NCBI GenBank assembly: GCA_033344895.1
Contig: JAWPMN010000001.1
Coordinates: forward strand, 2,674,001-2,738,000
Direction: 5' to 3'
From: Alphaproteobacteria bacterium
Lineage (GTDB): Bacteria; Pseudomonadota; Alphaproteobacteria; UBA8366; Aestuariispiraceae
Length of the DNA stretch: 64,000 nucleotides
Shown: one piece after another, positions 16,822 through 26,405 of the stretch
Layout of the letters: the number at the start of each line of letters is the position of its first letter
Position numbering within the stretch: position 1 is the first letter of the stretch
Notes under the pieces: generated by a model
What the model was told of the DNA's origin: nothing
Database searches by the model: none
The model's input: only the letters and a program-made list of their open reading frames with translations
Position numbers and translations under genes: made by a program

Positions 16822-18027
16822 GTGTCGGCGAAACTCAAGATCGCGAACCTGTCGAAGGTGTTTGGGGATAAGCCGGATATTGTCTTCGGCATGGCCCGGG
16901 AGGGGCTGCATCCAAAGGAGATATTCGAGCGTACCGGCCAGATGCTGGCGGTGTCCGACGTCTCGTTCGACGTGAATGAAGGCGAAATCTTCACCATCAT
17001 GGGCCTGTCCGGGTCGGGGAAATCCACCCTGGTCCGGTGTCTGAACCGTCTCGTGGAGCCGACATCCGGTACCGTCCTGCTGGACGGCGAGGATATCTGT
17101 GGTGCCTCGCCTGCGCGCCTGCGGGATATCCGGCGTCACAAGCTGTCCATGGTGTTTCAGAACTTCGCACTTCTGCCGCACAAATCGGTCCGTCAGAATG
17201 TGGAATTCGGTCTGCTGATCCGTGACGAACCGGCGGTCGAACGCCGCCGCAGGGCGGAAAGTGCAATCGAACAGGTCGGTCTCACGCCCTGGGCGGACCG
17301 CTTTCCGGATAGCCTGAGCGGCGGCATGAAACAGCGGGTCGGATTGGCCAGGGCCCTGGCCAGCGATGCCGACATCATGCTGATGGACGAACCTTTCAGC
17401 GCCCTGGATCCCCTGATCCGAACCGACCTTCAGGCCGAACTGATCCGAATCCAAAAGGCGATCAAGAAGACAATCATCTTCATCACGCACGACTTCTATG
17501 AGGCCGTGAAGTTGAGCGACAAGGTCGCCATCATGCGCGACGGCCGTTGCGTTCAGGTCGCCTCGCCGGAAGAGATCGTGCTCTCTCCGGCGGATGGCTA
17601 TGTCCGGGACTTTGCAAAGGAACTGGACCCCGCGCGTGTGATTTCCGCGCGAACAATGGCCCGTTTCGGCGGGGCGGCCGTTGACCCCGATGCCAGTCCG
17701 GACGACGTCCTGGCCGCCATGCGCGCCGCTGGAAAATCCTGCCTGATCGTGGCGGACGAGATCGGCGCGCCGCAGGGCTATATCTGCCGTGCCGATCTGG
17801 ACTCCTTGGCGCGTTCCAGCGGTGCCCGGGCGCGGGATTTCTGCAACGGGGCCAGCGTCCGGGTGGTTCCGGAAACCATGCCGTTGATCGATGTCTATTC
17901 CGTCATGGGCGACGGTCTGCCCGTGGCTGTCGTCGATGCGAAAAGGCGGATCGTCGGGACCTTCGATGCGGGCGACGTGTTGAGCCGGCTGTCGACTTCG
18001 GCCCATTCCCATCAGCGTGCCGTTTGA
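16822..18027 (+). CDS. Glycine betaine/proline-type ABC transporter ATP-binding protein (ProV-like)
   Basis: A 401-aa ATPase powering import of a quaternary-ammonium-type solute. It has Walker A GLSGSGKST at 61-69, Q-loop FQNFALLPH, signature LSGGM at 165-169 and Walker B LMDE at 187-190. The ~130 C-terminal residues form the tandem CBS region typical of ProV/OpuAA. The N-terminal segment with FGMAREGLHPKEIFERTG is also characteristic of ProV. The start is GTG, backed by AAGGGTGG six bases upstream. It is first gene of a three-gene importer. The substrate may be a betaine used as a nutrient rather than an osmolyte. Confidence 0.92.
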   Translation: MSAKLKIANLSKVFGDKPDIVFGMAREGLHPKEIFERTGQMLAVSDVSFDVNEGEIFTIMGLSGSGKSTLVRCLNRLVEPTSGTVLLDGEDICGASPARLRDIRRHKLSMVFQNFALLPHKSVRQNVEFGLLIRDEPAVERRRRAESAIEQVGLTPWADRFPDSLSGGMKQRVGLARALASDADIMLMDEPFSALDPLIRTDLQAELIRIQKAIKKTIIFITHDFYEAVKLSDKVAIMRDGRCVQVASPEEIVLSPADGYVRDFAKELDPARVISARTMARFGGAAVDPDASPDDVLAAMRAAGKSCLIVADEIGAPQGYICRADLDSLARSSGARARDFCNGASVRVVPETMPLIDVYSVMGDGLPVAVVDAKRRIVGTFDAGDVLSRLSTSAHSHQRAV

Positions 18028-18043
18028 GGAGCATTGAACGGAA

Positions 18044-18976
18044 ATGGATAGACTTCCCGAAGACTATGAACTGCCGGTCGACGACGTCATCAACCTGTTC
18101 GTCGGGTGGCTTGTCGATGAATGGCGTCCGGTTTTCCAGGCGTTCCGGTGGCCAATTTCCTTCGTCCTGGACAACATTCAGGACTTCCTTCTGGTCCTGC
18201 CGTTCTGGGCTGTGGTGATCGCCTTTTTCGTGATCGGCTGGCGCGCTGCAGGATTTCGTACAGGCGTCTTCGCGGCGGCATCGTTCCTGGCGATTGCCCT
18301 GATGGGCATCTGGGATCAGGCGATGGAAACGCTGTCGATCCTGATGACCTCCGTGACCTTCTGCATCGTTGCGGGCATTCCGATCGGGATTCTGGTAGGG
18401 CGCCACAACAGGCTTTGGCTGGGGCTACGGCCGATCCTCGACATCATGCAGACGACGCCGTCCTTCGTGTACCTGGTGCCTGTGGTGATGCTGTTCGGGA
18501 TCGGCACCGTGCCGGGTGTGATCGCCACGATCTTCTTCTCCATTCCGCCAATCATTCGGCTGACCAATCTCGGGATGCGGCAGATTCCCGTCGAAACGCG
18601 GGAGGCCGGGGAGGCCTTCGGCGCAACGGAGTGGCAGTCGCTGTTTCACATCCGCCTGCCGCTGGCCCTGCCGTCAATCATGGCGGGCCTGAACCAGACG
18701 CTTCTGATGTCCATGGTCATGAGCGTGATCATCTCCATGATCGGCGCCGAGGGGCTGGGCCTTACCGTTCTACAGGGGATCGGTCGCCTTGATGTCGGCC
18801 TCGCCGGCGTCGGGGGCATCGGCATCATCCTGCTGGCCATCACATTGGACCGGATCACCCAGGGCCTGGGTGAACATGCAAGGCAACTGCACGGGGGGGG
18901 CACTGATCAGTCATTGGTGCGCCGGGTTTTCTCAGTTGTCTTCAGCACTTCCCCGGAAGTGAAGACCAACAAGTGA
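18044..18976 (+). CDS. Glycine betaine/proline-type ABC transporter permease (ProW-like)
   Basis: A 310-aa inner-membrane permease with about six to seven hydrophobic segments and the EAA loop contacting the ATPase (REAGEAFGATEWQSLFHIRLPLALP). The soluble N-terminal segment (LPEDYELPVDDVINLFV) before the first membrane helix resembles ProW. It lies 16 bp after the ATPase gene, with an ACGGA purine run before the ATG, and ends in a basic cytoplasmic tail. It works with the adjacent ATPase and binding protein. Confidence 0.92.
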   Translation: MDRLPEDYELPVDDVINLFVGWLVDEWRPVFQAFRWPISFVLDNIQDFLLVLPFWAVVIAFFVIGWRAAGFRTGVFAAASFLAIALMGIWDQAMETLSILMTSVTFCIVAGIPIGILVGRHNRLWLGLRPILDIMQTTPSFVYLVPVVMLFGIGTVPGVIATIFFSIPPIIRLTNLGMRQIPVETREAGEAFGATEWQSLFHIRLPLALPSIMAGLNQTLLMSMVMSVIISMIGAEGLGLTVLQGIGRLDVGLAGVGGIGIILLAITLDRITQGLGEHARQLHGGGTDQSLVRRVFSVVFSTSPEVKTNK

Positions 18977-18999
18977 AATCTAACAGAGGAGGCGTACCG

Positions 19000-20040
19000 A
19001 TGACTTTGTTTGGGTTGAATGCACGAATTGTTACCCTGGTCGGGGCAGCGTTCATCGCCGGGATCGGGTTCAGCGCGCAGGCCGAGGACCTGCCCGGGTC
19101 CGGGAAGGAAGCGAGCCCGGCGCGGCCGAACTGGGATTCATTCTGGTTCGGTCAGGCGATCCTCGACAAGGCGATGGTGCGGCTGGGCTATGAGGTCGAT
19201 GCGCCGAAGACCCTCGGCGTTCCGGCAATCTTCACGTCGATGTCGCATGGCGAACTTCACTACATGGCCGACACCATTCTGCCGAACCATGCCGGTCTCT
19301 ACGAAAAGACCGAAGGAACCGTGCGGCGGATCGGCCCGCTCATGAGCCCGGGTACCATTCAGGGGTATGCGGTCGACAAGAAGACCGCCGATGCGCACAA
19401 CATTCGCTACCTGGAAGACCTGCTGGATCCGAACATTGCCAGGCTGTTCGATCAGGATGGCGATGGCAGGGCCGATATGATCGGGCCGAATCCGGACTGG
19501 ACCGGGTCGTCGGCCGTTGTCGACCACCACATGACGGAACTGGGTCTGAAGGACAGCATCAAGGTCGTACAGGGCAATTACACGACCCTGTCCGCGGATG
19601 CCGTCGGGCGGTTCAAGGGCGGCGATGCCATCTTCATCTACACCTGGTTCCCGAACCCGGTAACCATGGATCTGCTGCCCGGCGAGGACCTGGTTTGGCT
19701 GGAGCTCAAGAACCCCACCTTGCCGAAGGATCAGTGGGAACAGTATCAGGCGCTGACCGACGCGCCGGGCTGTGCCAATCCGTGCGATATCGGATGGCTG
19801 CCGACGACATATTACATCGCGGCCAGTGAGGAGTGGGCGAAGGAGAACCCCGCCGCCGTCGCCTTCTTCGAGCGCATCAAGATGAAGCTCTCGGACCGCG
19901 TCTGGCAGAACGGCCTCATGAAGAATGGTGAAAAGAGCGAAGAGGATATCAGTCGTCACGCCGATATCTGGATCGAGCAGCATCGTGATGAATTCGAGGC
20001 ATGGATCGCGGAAGCAATCGAGGTTGGATCGGAGAACTGA
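19000..20040 (+). CDS. Glycine betaine/proline-type ABC transporter substrate-binding protein (ProX-like)
   Basis: A 346-aa periplasmic binding protein with signal peptide MTLFGLNARIVTLVGAAF... cleaved near SAQA|ED. The mature part has the ProX/OpuAC pattern: FWFGQAILDKAMVRLGYEV near its start, and later FIYTWFPN, where the aromatic box residues that hold a quaternary ammonium group are expected. ATG 19000 is chosen over GTG 18973 because AGAGGAGG lies just before it and the signal peptide begins there. It is last gene of the importer operon. Confidence 0.92.
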   Translation: MTLFGLNARIVTLVGAAFIAGIGFSAQAEDLPGSGKEASPARPNWDSFWFGQAILDKAMVRLGYEVDAPKTLGVPAIFTSMSHGELHYMADTILPNHAGLYEKTEGTVRRIGPLMSPGTIQGYAVDKKTADAHNIRYLEDLLDPNIARLFDQDGDGRADMIGPNPDWTGSSAVVDHHMTELGLKDSIKVVQGNYTTLSADAVGRFKGGDAIFIYTWFPNPVTMDLLPGEDLVWLELKNPTLPKDQWEQYQALTDAPGCANPCDIGWLPTTYYIAASEEWAKENPAAVAFFERIKMKLSDRVWQNGLMKNGEKSEEDISRHADIWIEQHRDEFEAWIAEAIEVGSEN

Positions 20041-20252
20041 TCCATTGATCTAGGTTCTCCCCAACTGGGTGGGTGCCGACTGCGATCCCCGCGCGGTACG
20101 CGCTGCCAATTGGTCTCACCGGCAGCACACGGCGCCCGCCCATCTTGTTCCAACGGTCTTGTTCGCGATCCAGAAATCTCTGTACACCGGCCATGTTTTT
20201 ATCAAAGGTTCCGATGGTTGCCGCGTAATCATGGAAATGCTTGAGGGGTCTT

Positions 20253-21206
20253 GTGGTCAGCGCCAAGAACGTGAACTGGAATCTGCTCTATACATTTGTG
20301 GTCGTCGCTGAGGCGCAGAGCATATCGACCGCGGCGAACATTCTTGGCAGAGGTCAGCCGGCCGTCAGTGCCGCACTGAAGACCCTCGAGGATCAGGTTG
20401 GCATTCGGCTGGTCGAGCGTGGTCCCAGGCTGTTCCGCCTCACCGAAGCCGGGCGTGTCCTGCATCGAGAAGCGTCCGAGATCTGCGGTGCCGTGGATCG
20501 TGTCCTGGCGTTGTTGCAGGATTCGGATGCAACACTGGCCGGAACGGTCCGATTGACCATCGCAAGCTTCATGACAAGCGGACTGCTGAATGAAGCGCTG
20601 ACACGGTTCCACGCCAACAATCCCAGAAGCAGCGTGTCGTCGACGGTCATGAACACTCCCGAAATCCTGGAGGCCTTGTCCAACAAGCTCATTCACTTCG
20701 GAATCGCACCGATCTCAAGCCGGGACCCGCGGTTCGACTATTTTCATATCTTCAAGGAGTATTGCGGGTTCTATTGTGGCCCCGATCACGAATTCTACGG
20801 GCGAAAGGGCCTCAAGGTGTCCGACCTCAAGGGGCAGGGCATGGTGACGTATCAGTCGGCGATGGTGTCCGACGCTCTGCGGTCAATCACGCTGCTGCAG
20901 AAGGAACTGGAATTCCGCTATCCCCCTGTCGGGATATCCAACAATCTGGAGGAGGTTCGCCGCATGGTCCTGTCGGGCCTTGGCATCGGCGCCTTCCCGG
21001 TTCAGATCGCGCATCGTGATGTCCGCGACGGGCTGTTGTGGCGGTTGCCGCCCTATGAGGATGTCATGCCGATCGACGTATACCTGATTACGAACGACAA
21101 GGTGCGCCCGAGCAGGACGGAGCGAGAATTCCTGAGCACGCTTCGGGATGTCGTGACGGAAACGCCGATCGAGGCGCGCACCTATACGGGCGCGATGTTC
21201 TCGTAA
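20253..21206 (+). CDS. LysR family transcriptional regulator
   Basis: A 317-aa LysR protein: N-terminal winged HTH (about residues 5-65, with SISTAANILGRGQPAVSAALKTLE as the HTH) and a periplasmic-binding-like effector domain (about 90-300). Start GTG 20253 is chosen because GAGGGG ends five bases upstream; TTG 20241 and GTG 20271 are alternatives. It follows the importer by 212 bp in the same orientation and is the only regulator in the 10-21 kb island. It probably controls the importer and the divergent degradation operon (inference). Confidence 0.88.
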   Translation: MVSAKNVNWNLLYTFVVVAEAQSISTAANILGRGQPAVSAALKTLEDQVGIRLVERGPRLFRLTEAGRVLHREASEICGAVDRVLALLQDSDATLAGTVRLTIASFMTSGLLNEALTRFHANNPRSSVSSTVMNTPEILEALSNKLIHFGIAPISSRDPRFDYFHIFKEYCGFYCGPDHEFYGRKGLKVSDLKGQGMVTYQSAMVSDALRSITLLQKELEFRYPPVGISNNLEEVRRMVLSGLGIGAFPVQIAHRDVRDGLLWRLPPYEDVMPIDVYLITNDKVRPSRTEREFLSTLRDVVTETPIEARTYTGAMFS

Positions 21207-21212
21207 CCGGAT

Positions 21213-21226
21213 GCGGCCTCGGCCGC
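21213..21226 (+). terminator. Short GC hairpin after lysR
   Basis: GCGGC-CTCG-GCCGC forms a 5-bp GC stem with a 4-nt loop just after the LysR stop codon. No T-run follows, so it is at best a weak intrinsic terminator. Confidence 0.3.
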
Positions 21227-21353
21227 TTGCATGATGCCCGCGCTCTGCCCCAGCCGGGTCCGGATGGGAGCATGTCGCTTTTACGCAATTTTAAGAGAAC
21301 TCAAGATAAGAGTAAGTGCGCGTTAACCAAGTCTGTTTGCCGGAGGCGAGGCT

Positions 21354-23224
21354 CTGCTCACAAAGTTTGCGATAACGGCATTGGCTTCCCTGGTCTGGAT
21401 TGGCGGCATTTTCGGCAATCAATCCGCATGGGCCGATCAGCCCTCTCAACCGGCAACCGTCCTGTTCATCAGTTCCTGGGATCCGCATCTGAAATGGGCG
21501 AAGGAGGTCGAAACCGGGCTTTTCGCGCGACTTGAGGAAACCGATACGCCGATGCGTCTTCGGTTCGAGTTTCTGGGGGCGAACCAGCATCGGGGCGGAG
21601 AACAGGCTGGGGCCTTCGCCCGTTTCCTGGAGCAGCGATACGGAAAACCCCGCCCGACCTGATCGTCGCGGAAAGCCTTCCGGCGGTGCGGTTCCTTGAG
21701 GCGCATCCCGACCTGCTGGATTCGGCGCAACGGTTGCTCGTGGCCCCCGGGGCCACTGTGGCGGCGGCGGATACGCGCAAGTCCGCCGTTCCCATTCTGG
21801 CCGACTATCGGGCGTCGATCGAAGAAATGCTGCGCCTCACCCGGGCCAAGCGAATCTTCGTTACGGTCGATACGCGCTCGCCCGGCGGATCGGATCGCCT
21901 CGAAGGGGTGCGCGCCGCGCTTCGGGAGATGGACTGGCCCGAGGACAGGGTCGAATATCTCGCCGATCTGCCGTTCGAAGCGCTGCTCAATCGGATCGCC
22001 GCCTTGCCGCCGGAAAGCGCGCTCTATCACCTGCTGATCTTTCAGGACGGGGAGGGCCGGCGGCTGAATGTCTTCGATGCGACCCAACAACTGTCCGACA
22101 CGGCGAACGCGCCGATCTTCAGCAATTGGAGCACGCTGGTCGGCAGCGGCATTGTCGGGGGATACCTGATCTCGGGAGAGGTCGTCGGTCAGATCATCGC
22201 GGACCGGGCCGCCGCCGTTCTGGCGGGTAAGGCAGTGGGTGGTGAACCCGAAAGCAGCTACGAATACATGTTCGATTGGCGGGAATTGCGCCGGTGGGAC
22301 ATCGACATGGACGCCCTTGATCCGTCATCCCGCGTTCTTTTCGAAACGCCTAGCGTGTTCGAACTGTACCGATGGCAGTTGGTCGCCATCGCTTCCATCC
22401 TGCTGCTGCTGATCGGGATCAGCCTCAATCAGCTCTATTCCAGGATCCGGCTCAAGCGGCTTGTGCTCGAGCGTACCGAGGAACTTGCCGAACTGGCCGA
22501 CAGTGAGGCCCGGTTGAACAGTCAGTTGAAGCAGGAAATCGCCATCAAGAACCGGCTGTTCTCGATTATCGCCCATGACCTGCGAAGCCCGTTTGCCGCC
22601 ATTCTGGGCGGCACAAAGATTATGTCGGACGCCGCAGACACCTTCGACAAGGCCGGGCTCGTCAGTTGCGCCCGGGAGGTCCACCGCTCTGCCAATCGGC
22701 TGCATGAGCTGCTGGAGAACCTGCTCGAATGGGCGCATCTTCAGATGAAGGGGCAGAAGGTTCAGCCCGTCTCGATCAGCCTGCGGGACATCACGGATCG
22801 CGTCGTCGGACTCCTTCAGGGTTCATTGGAAGGCAAGCAGATCACCGTCGAGACGGCCATCGACCAGGACCGGGCCTTCGCGGATCGCGGCATGGTCGAA
22901 ACGGTGGTCCGGAATTTGATCCACAATGCGATCAAGTTCAGCCATCCCGGCGGGCGCATCGCGATACGATCGGAGAAAATCGACGATCAGGTCCGCGTCA
23001 CGATCCGCGATGACGGGATCGGCATGGAGCAGGGCGTCTGCGACCGGATCTTCGATATGGACAAGAATGCGACCACGACCGGGACCGGGGGCGAGGCGGG
23101 TACGGGCCTGGGACTGCCACTGTGCCGGGAACTGATCGAGGCCAATGGCGGCACGATCCGCATCGAGAGCGCGCCCGGCCAAGGATCCAGTTTCACCTTC
23201 ACCCTGCCCGCAAAGACGGGATGA
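21354..23224 (+). pseudogene. Membrane sensor histidine kinase with ABC-substrate-binding-like sensor, split by a one-base frameshift
   Basis: Two frames together encode one ~610-aa kinase. The first (to the TGA at 21660) gives a signal peptide ending near SAWA and the start of a periplasmic sensor like ABC_sub_bind proteins (ATVLFISSWDPHLKW). The second, read from about 21645, continues the sensor, a membrane helix (LVAIASILLLLIGISL), HisKA with FSIIAHDLRSP (phospho-His codon at 22574) and HATPase (NLIHNAIKF, GTGLGLPLC). Adding one A to the run in GGAAAACCCC restores one frame. No ATG begins the first frame: TTG 21381 or CTG 21354 follows a GGAGGCGAGG site. It is a pseudogene, a sequencing slip or slippage expression. 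Confidence 0.75.
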
Positions 23225-23260
23225 CCGCTGCCGGTCCGCGGTCGCGCGGGATCCCGGGGC

Positions 23261-23365
23261 CTAATCGTCGTTCGAACAGGATTCCTGCGCCCGCAGCCTG
23301 TCGACCAGCTTCTGAATGTTCCTCATGATGTGGGTCTCGATGCAATAGGTGCCGCCCCGGTTCAT
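23261..23365 (-). CDS. Possible 34-aa protein
   Basis: A minus-strand frame with ATG at 23365 encodes a short basic peptide (RNIQKLVDRLRAQ near the middle) ending in an acidic tail. Codon use is plausible, but no ribosome-binding site is visible and no family is recognised. It lies in the gap between the split kinase and the antitoxin-like gene. Confidence 0.22.
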   Translation of the reverse strand: MNRGGTYCIETHIMRNIQKLVDRLRAQESCSNDD

Positions 23366-23432
23366 TCGCCGGGACGCAAGACGTCATTTCGGGAGCGCGA
23401 ACAGGGTCGGGACGCGCGCGCCTTTTGTGGTT

Positions 23433-23447
23433 AGCCATTAACGGACA
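23433..23447. repeat. 15-bp repeat, copy 2
   Basis: This is identical to TAGCCATTAACGGAC at 4941-4955. The following bases are also loosely alike (ATTCTAAGGTTCCGGTATG here, TCTTCAGAAGTCGGAATG there). No gene overlaps it; it sits between the split kinase and the antitoxin-like gene. Confidence 0.5.
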
Positions 23448-23480
23448 TTCTAAGGTTCCGGTATGTGGCTGCACGCGCCT

Positions 23481-23687
23481 TCAGAACCCTTCGCGAACCT
23501 GTTGCTCTGGTTGGTCGCACGTGGCCATGAAGTCCAAGGTCGCCCGGTCACCTTCGAAGAAGGTTCTCCACGTGGCGCCTTCTGGGTAAATCACGAGCGC
23601 GTTTCCAACGGCGAGGACTTCAACCTTTTTGATGTCATCCGGAAATGCCAATGCCTTTGGGATCCGAATGAACCCACCGCATATCAT
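23481..23687 (-). CDS. VapB/AbrB-like antitoxin, orphan and N-terminally short
   Basis: A 68-aa protein resembling VapB-type antitoxins: a swapped-hairpin DNA-binding segment (GGFIRIPKALAFP, VEVLAVGNALVIYP) then the toxin-binding tail with W-x-F, FMATCDQPEQQVREGF. Typical VapB proteins have about 8 more residues before the RIPK motif; here the ATG starts just before it, so the DNA-binding domain may be incomplete. The ATG overlaps the stop of the hybrid kinase gene (ATGA at 23684-23687). No PIN-domain VapC toxin follows in the 256 bp to the split kinase, so it is an orphan. Confidence 0.6.
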   Translation of the reverse strand: MICGGFIRIPKALAFPDDIKKVEVLAVGNALVIYPEGATWRTFFEGDRATLDFMATCDQPEQQVREGF

Positions 23688-26251
23688 TGTACCTGACTTC
23701 CCAACGAAGCGTTTGTTTCTGGCCCTGCATGAAGGACGTTTTCGATGGCCTTTGCCAGTTGGTCTTTGTTGATGGGCTTGGCGATACAATCGTTCATGCC
23801 CGCCGCGAGATAGCTTTGGACATTGTCTGCCATCACGTCCGCCGTCAGCGCAATGATTGGCACGGAACCATAGGGTGCCGGTAGCTCCCGGATCTGTTTC
23901 GCAGCGCCGGTCCCATCCAGTTCTGGCATTCGAATGTCCATGAGGATGAGGTCGTACAACTCACCGCCTGCCGCCTTGACCGCGTCGAGCCCGTTACTCG
24001 CAAACGTACATCGATGCCCCATCCCCGACAGAACTGCGTTCACGATTGTCTGGTTGATCTCATTGTCCTCTGCGACCAATACGGATAGCGCCCGCGGCGG
24101 CCCTTCCCCGTCCTGATCGCTTTCTTGTTCTGCACTGGAGGCAAGTTCTTCGGACACCGGCTTGTAGGGCAAAGTAAACCAGAACGTACTTCCGCGTCCA
24201 AACTGGCTCTCAACGCCGATCTCTCCGCCCATCAACTCGACCAGGCGCTTGCAGATGGCCAAGCCCAATCCGGTGCCATGATATTTCCGGCTTGTTGAGG
24301 CATCGGCCTGAACAAAGTCCTCGAACAGCTTGTCCTCTTCATCGGGTCGAATGCCGACGCCTGTATCGATGACACTGAATCGAAGAAGCATTGGGTCCGT
24401 TTGAGCCTCACAGTGAAGGGTCACTGATCCGGACTCCGTGAATTTTACGGCGTTCCCCATCAGGTTCACCAAGATCTGACGGAGCCTCGTCGGATCCGCA
24501 CTTACGGCCCGCGGGAAGTTCTCTCCCAGTTTTGCATTTATGTTGAGTGTGGATCTCTTTTCCGGCGGGCAGGATTGGTAAAAGACGTGTACGACCTCAT
24601 TGGCCAGTTTCGCCGGATCAAAGGCAATCTCCTCAACAAGAAGCTTCCCGGCCTCCAGTTTTGAGATGTCGAGGATATCATTGATGATCACCAGCAGGGA
24701 ATCAGCCAACTGCTTAATCTTGATGACTTTCTCTTTGTCGGCCTGAGGCAAGTCGCTTTCGATCAGCATGTCTGAGAAACCAAGAATGCCGGTCATGGGC
24801 GTTCTGATCTCGTGGCTCATCGATGCCAGGAACTCTGATTTTGTGCGGTTTGCCAAATCGGCGTGTTCAATGGCCTGTTCCAGGCGCTCATTGAGACGCA
24901 CCTGCTCGGTAACGTCGGTTACCACGGTAATTGTTCCGCCCGATGGCGCCTTGGTGCGCCGAACTCCATAAATTTTTCCATCCGGCAGGCGATCCATGAA
25001 CATCTGATCGGAAGGATTCCGAATCGAGTCGATCCGCGCCTGCACAAGGGCGTCTACATCACCTTCTCCATAGTCCCCTCGGGAGGCCAGGTGCCGAAGA
25101 AAGTCCGGATAGTATGCACCGGGCGCCAGAAGCCGGCCCGGAACATTGTAGGTCTGCTTCATTCTTTCCGTGCACAGGACGATCCTCAAATCGCTGTCCG
25201 TGTAAACCAATGCTCCGGGGAGATTGTTCAAGACGAGCTGCAACTCGATCTGTTTCTTGGCCAGAGCCTCGGAAATCTCCTTCGTCTTCGAGATGTCCAC
25301 CTGGATTGCCAGAAACTTATCCGAACCGTCGACATCCTTGTACGGCTGACAGTTGATCTGCATCCAATAAGGGGTGCCGCCCTTCGTATAGTTGACAATG
25401 TCGACAATGAACCCCTCGCCCTTTTCCAACTGCTCCGACATGTATCGGATGGTCGATGGGTTGGATTCCGGCCCCTGCAGCAACTGACCGGGCTTCTTAC
25501 CGATCAACTCACCAATGCTGTATCCTGAAATCCGCTCAAACCCTTTGTTGGCCCATTCAGCATAGCCGTCTCGATCCGTAATGATCACAGCATTTGTGGT
25601 CTCATGAGCAATACGTGCGAGCTTGGTGTTCTCCCGAACTTCGCTTTCGAGGCGTTGACTGAAGGACAGCAGACTCGAACCCTTAAGGATGAACACCCCG
25701 ACGATCAGCGTGCTCACAAGATTGTTAAGTAAGAAAATTGGGCCGGCGGATATCATGATCGAAACCGCTGTTTCAGGGTCCACGCTCACAAAGAATGCCG
25801 GCAAAACAAAAATAGATCCCAAGAATCCCAGGATCAGGAAGCGAAAGGGAGAAAGCTCGATATTGTGCCGCTCGATCAGCTTCAAGGCCAAAATGCCAAA
25901 TCCGGCATAGAGCCCGAAACTCACTGCGCCGCCGAGTGCCAATGGCCCGCCAATCGCAAAGTATCGGATACTTGCGCCGACAGAGGCCGCTACGATTGCT
26001 GCGATCGGCCCACCAAATACAGCAGACAAAATTGCCGGGCCGCCTCGCGGGTCAAATACGGCGCCCCCAACAGTGACAATCGGATCGACCATTGCAATCG
26101 CGATCAGACCGCCAAACAGCAAACCGATTAAAGCGTCCCGGAGATATTGGTTGGACAAAGGGGAGGCAAAGTGGCGCGCATAAACAAAGCCTACCACAAA
26201 CAATGTCAATAGGCCGATCTGTTGAACGATCTCTACCATCGTGCCAATCAT
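23684..26251 (-). CDS. Membrane-bound hybrid histidine kinase (LytS-type 5TM, PAS-PAS-HisKA-HATPase-REC)
   Basis: An 855-aa hybrid sensor kinase. A five-helix membrane sensor of the 5TM-5TMR_LYT type spans about residues 5-195 (with [19 protein letters not shown]). Two PAS domains follow (about 210-330 and 345-455). HisKA has phospho-acceptor H480 in MSHEIRTPM, HATPase lies at about 585-700 ([21 protein letters not shown]), and a C-terminal receiver at about 720-840 carries [13 protein letters not shown]. There is no HPt domain in the protein, so a separate phosphotransfer partner is expected. The downstream VapB-like gene overlaps its stop. Confidence 0.92.
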   Translation of the reverse strand: MIGTMVEIVQQIGLLTLFVVGFVYARHFASPLSNQYLRDALIGLLFGGLIAIAMVDPIVTVGGAVFDPRGGPAILSAVFGGPIAAIVAASVGASIRYFAIGGPLALGGAVSFGLYAGFGILALKLIERHNIELSPFRFLILGFLGSIFVLPAFFVSVDPETAVSIMISAGPIFLLNNLVSTLIVGVFILKGSSLLSFSQRLESEVRENTKLARIAHETTNAVIITDRDGYAEWANKGFERISGYSIGELIGKKPGQLLQGPESNPSTIRYMSEQLEKGEGFIVDIVNYTKGGTPYWMQINCQPYKDVDGSDKFLAIQVDISKTKEISEALAKKQIELQLVLNNLPGALVYTDSDLRIVLCTERMKQTYNVPGRLLAPGAYYPDFLRHLASRGDYGEGDVDALVQARIDSIRNPSDQMFMDRLPDGKIYGVRRTKAPSGGTITVVTDVTEQVRLNERLEQAIEHADLANRTKSEFLASMSHEIRTPMTGILGFSDMLIESDLPQADKEKVIKIKQLADSLLVIINDILDISKLEAGKLLVEEIAFDPAKLANEVVHVFYQSCPPEKRSTLNINAKLGENFPRAVSADPTRLRQILVNLMGNAVKFTESGSVTLHCEAQTDPMLLRFSVIDTGVGIRPDEEDKLFEDFVQADASTSRKYHGTGLGLAICKRLVELMGGEIGVESQFGRGSTFWFTLPYKPVSEELASSAEQESDQDGEGPPRALSVLVAEDNEINQTIVNAVLSGMGHRCTFASNGLDAVKAAGGELYDLILMDIRMPELDGTGAAKQIRELPAPYGSVPIIALTADVMADNVQSYLAAGMNDCIAKPINKDQLAKAIENVLHAGPETNASLGSQVQ

Positions 26252-26405
26252 TCATTCATAATATCAGAAAATTGACATGTCAGAATAGGGAACATGCCGA
26301 TGTTGGAGACCTGACAGCATATCCTTTCTACAACTGCGGCGGCCTAGGGAAATTCAATTGGGCTGAATTTCCAGAGCGGCTTCAGAAACTTGTAGGAATA
26401 GCCAG

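Noticed and set aside
16593-16871. 92-codon + strand frame in the importer control region
   Set aside because: It overlaps the ProV-like start in another frame, spans the inverted repeats and has no family resemblance.
23463-23696. Plus-strand frame of 77 codons right after the second 15-bp repeat
   Set aside because: It is antisense to the VapB-like gene, whose family pattern is clear. The + frame has no ribosome site.
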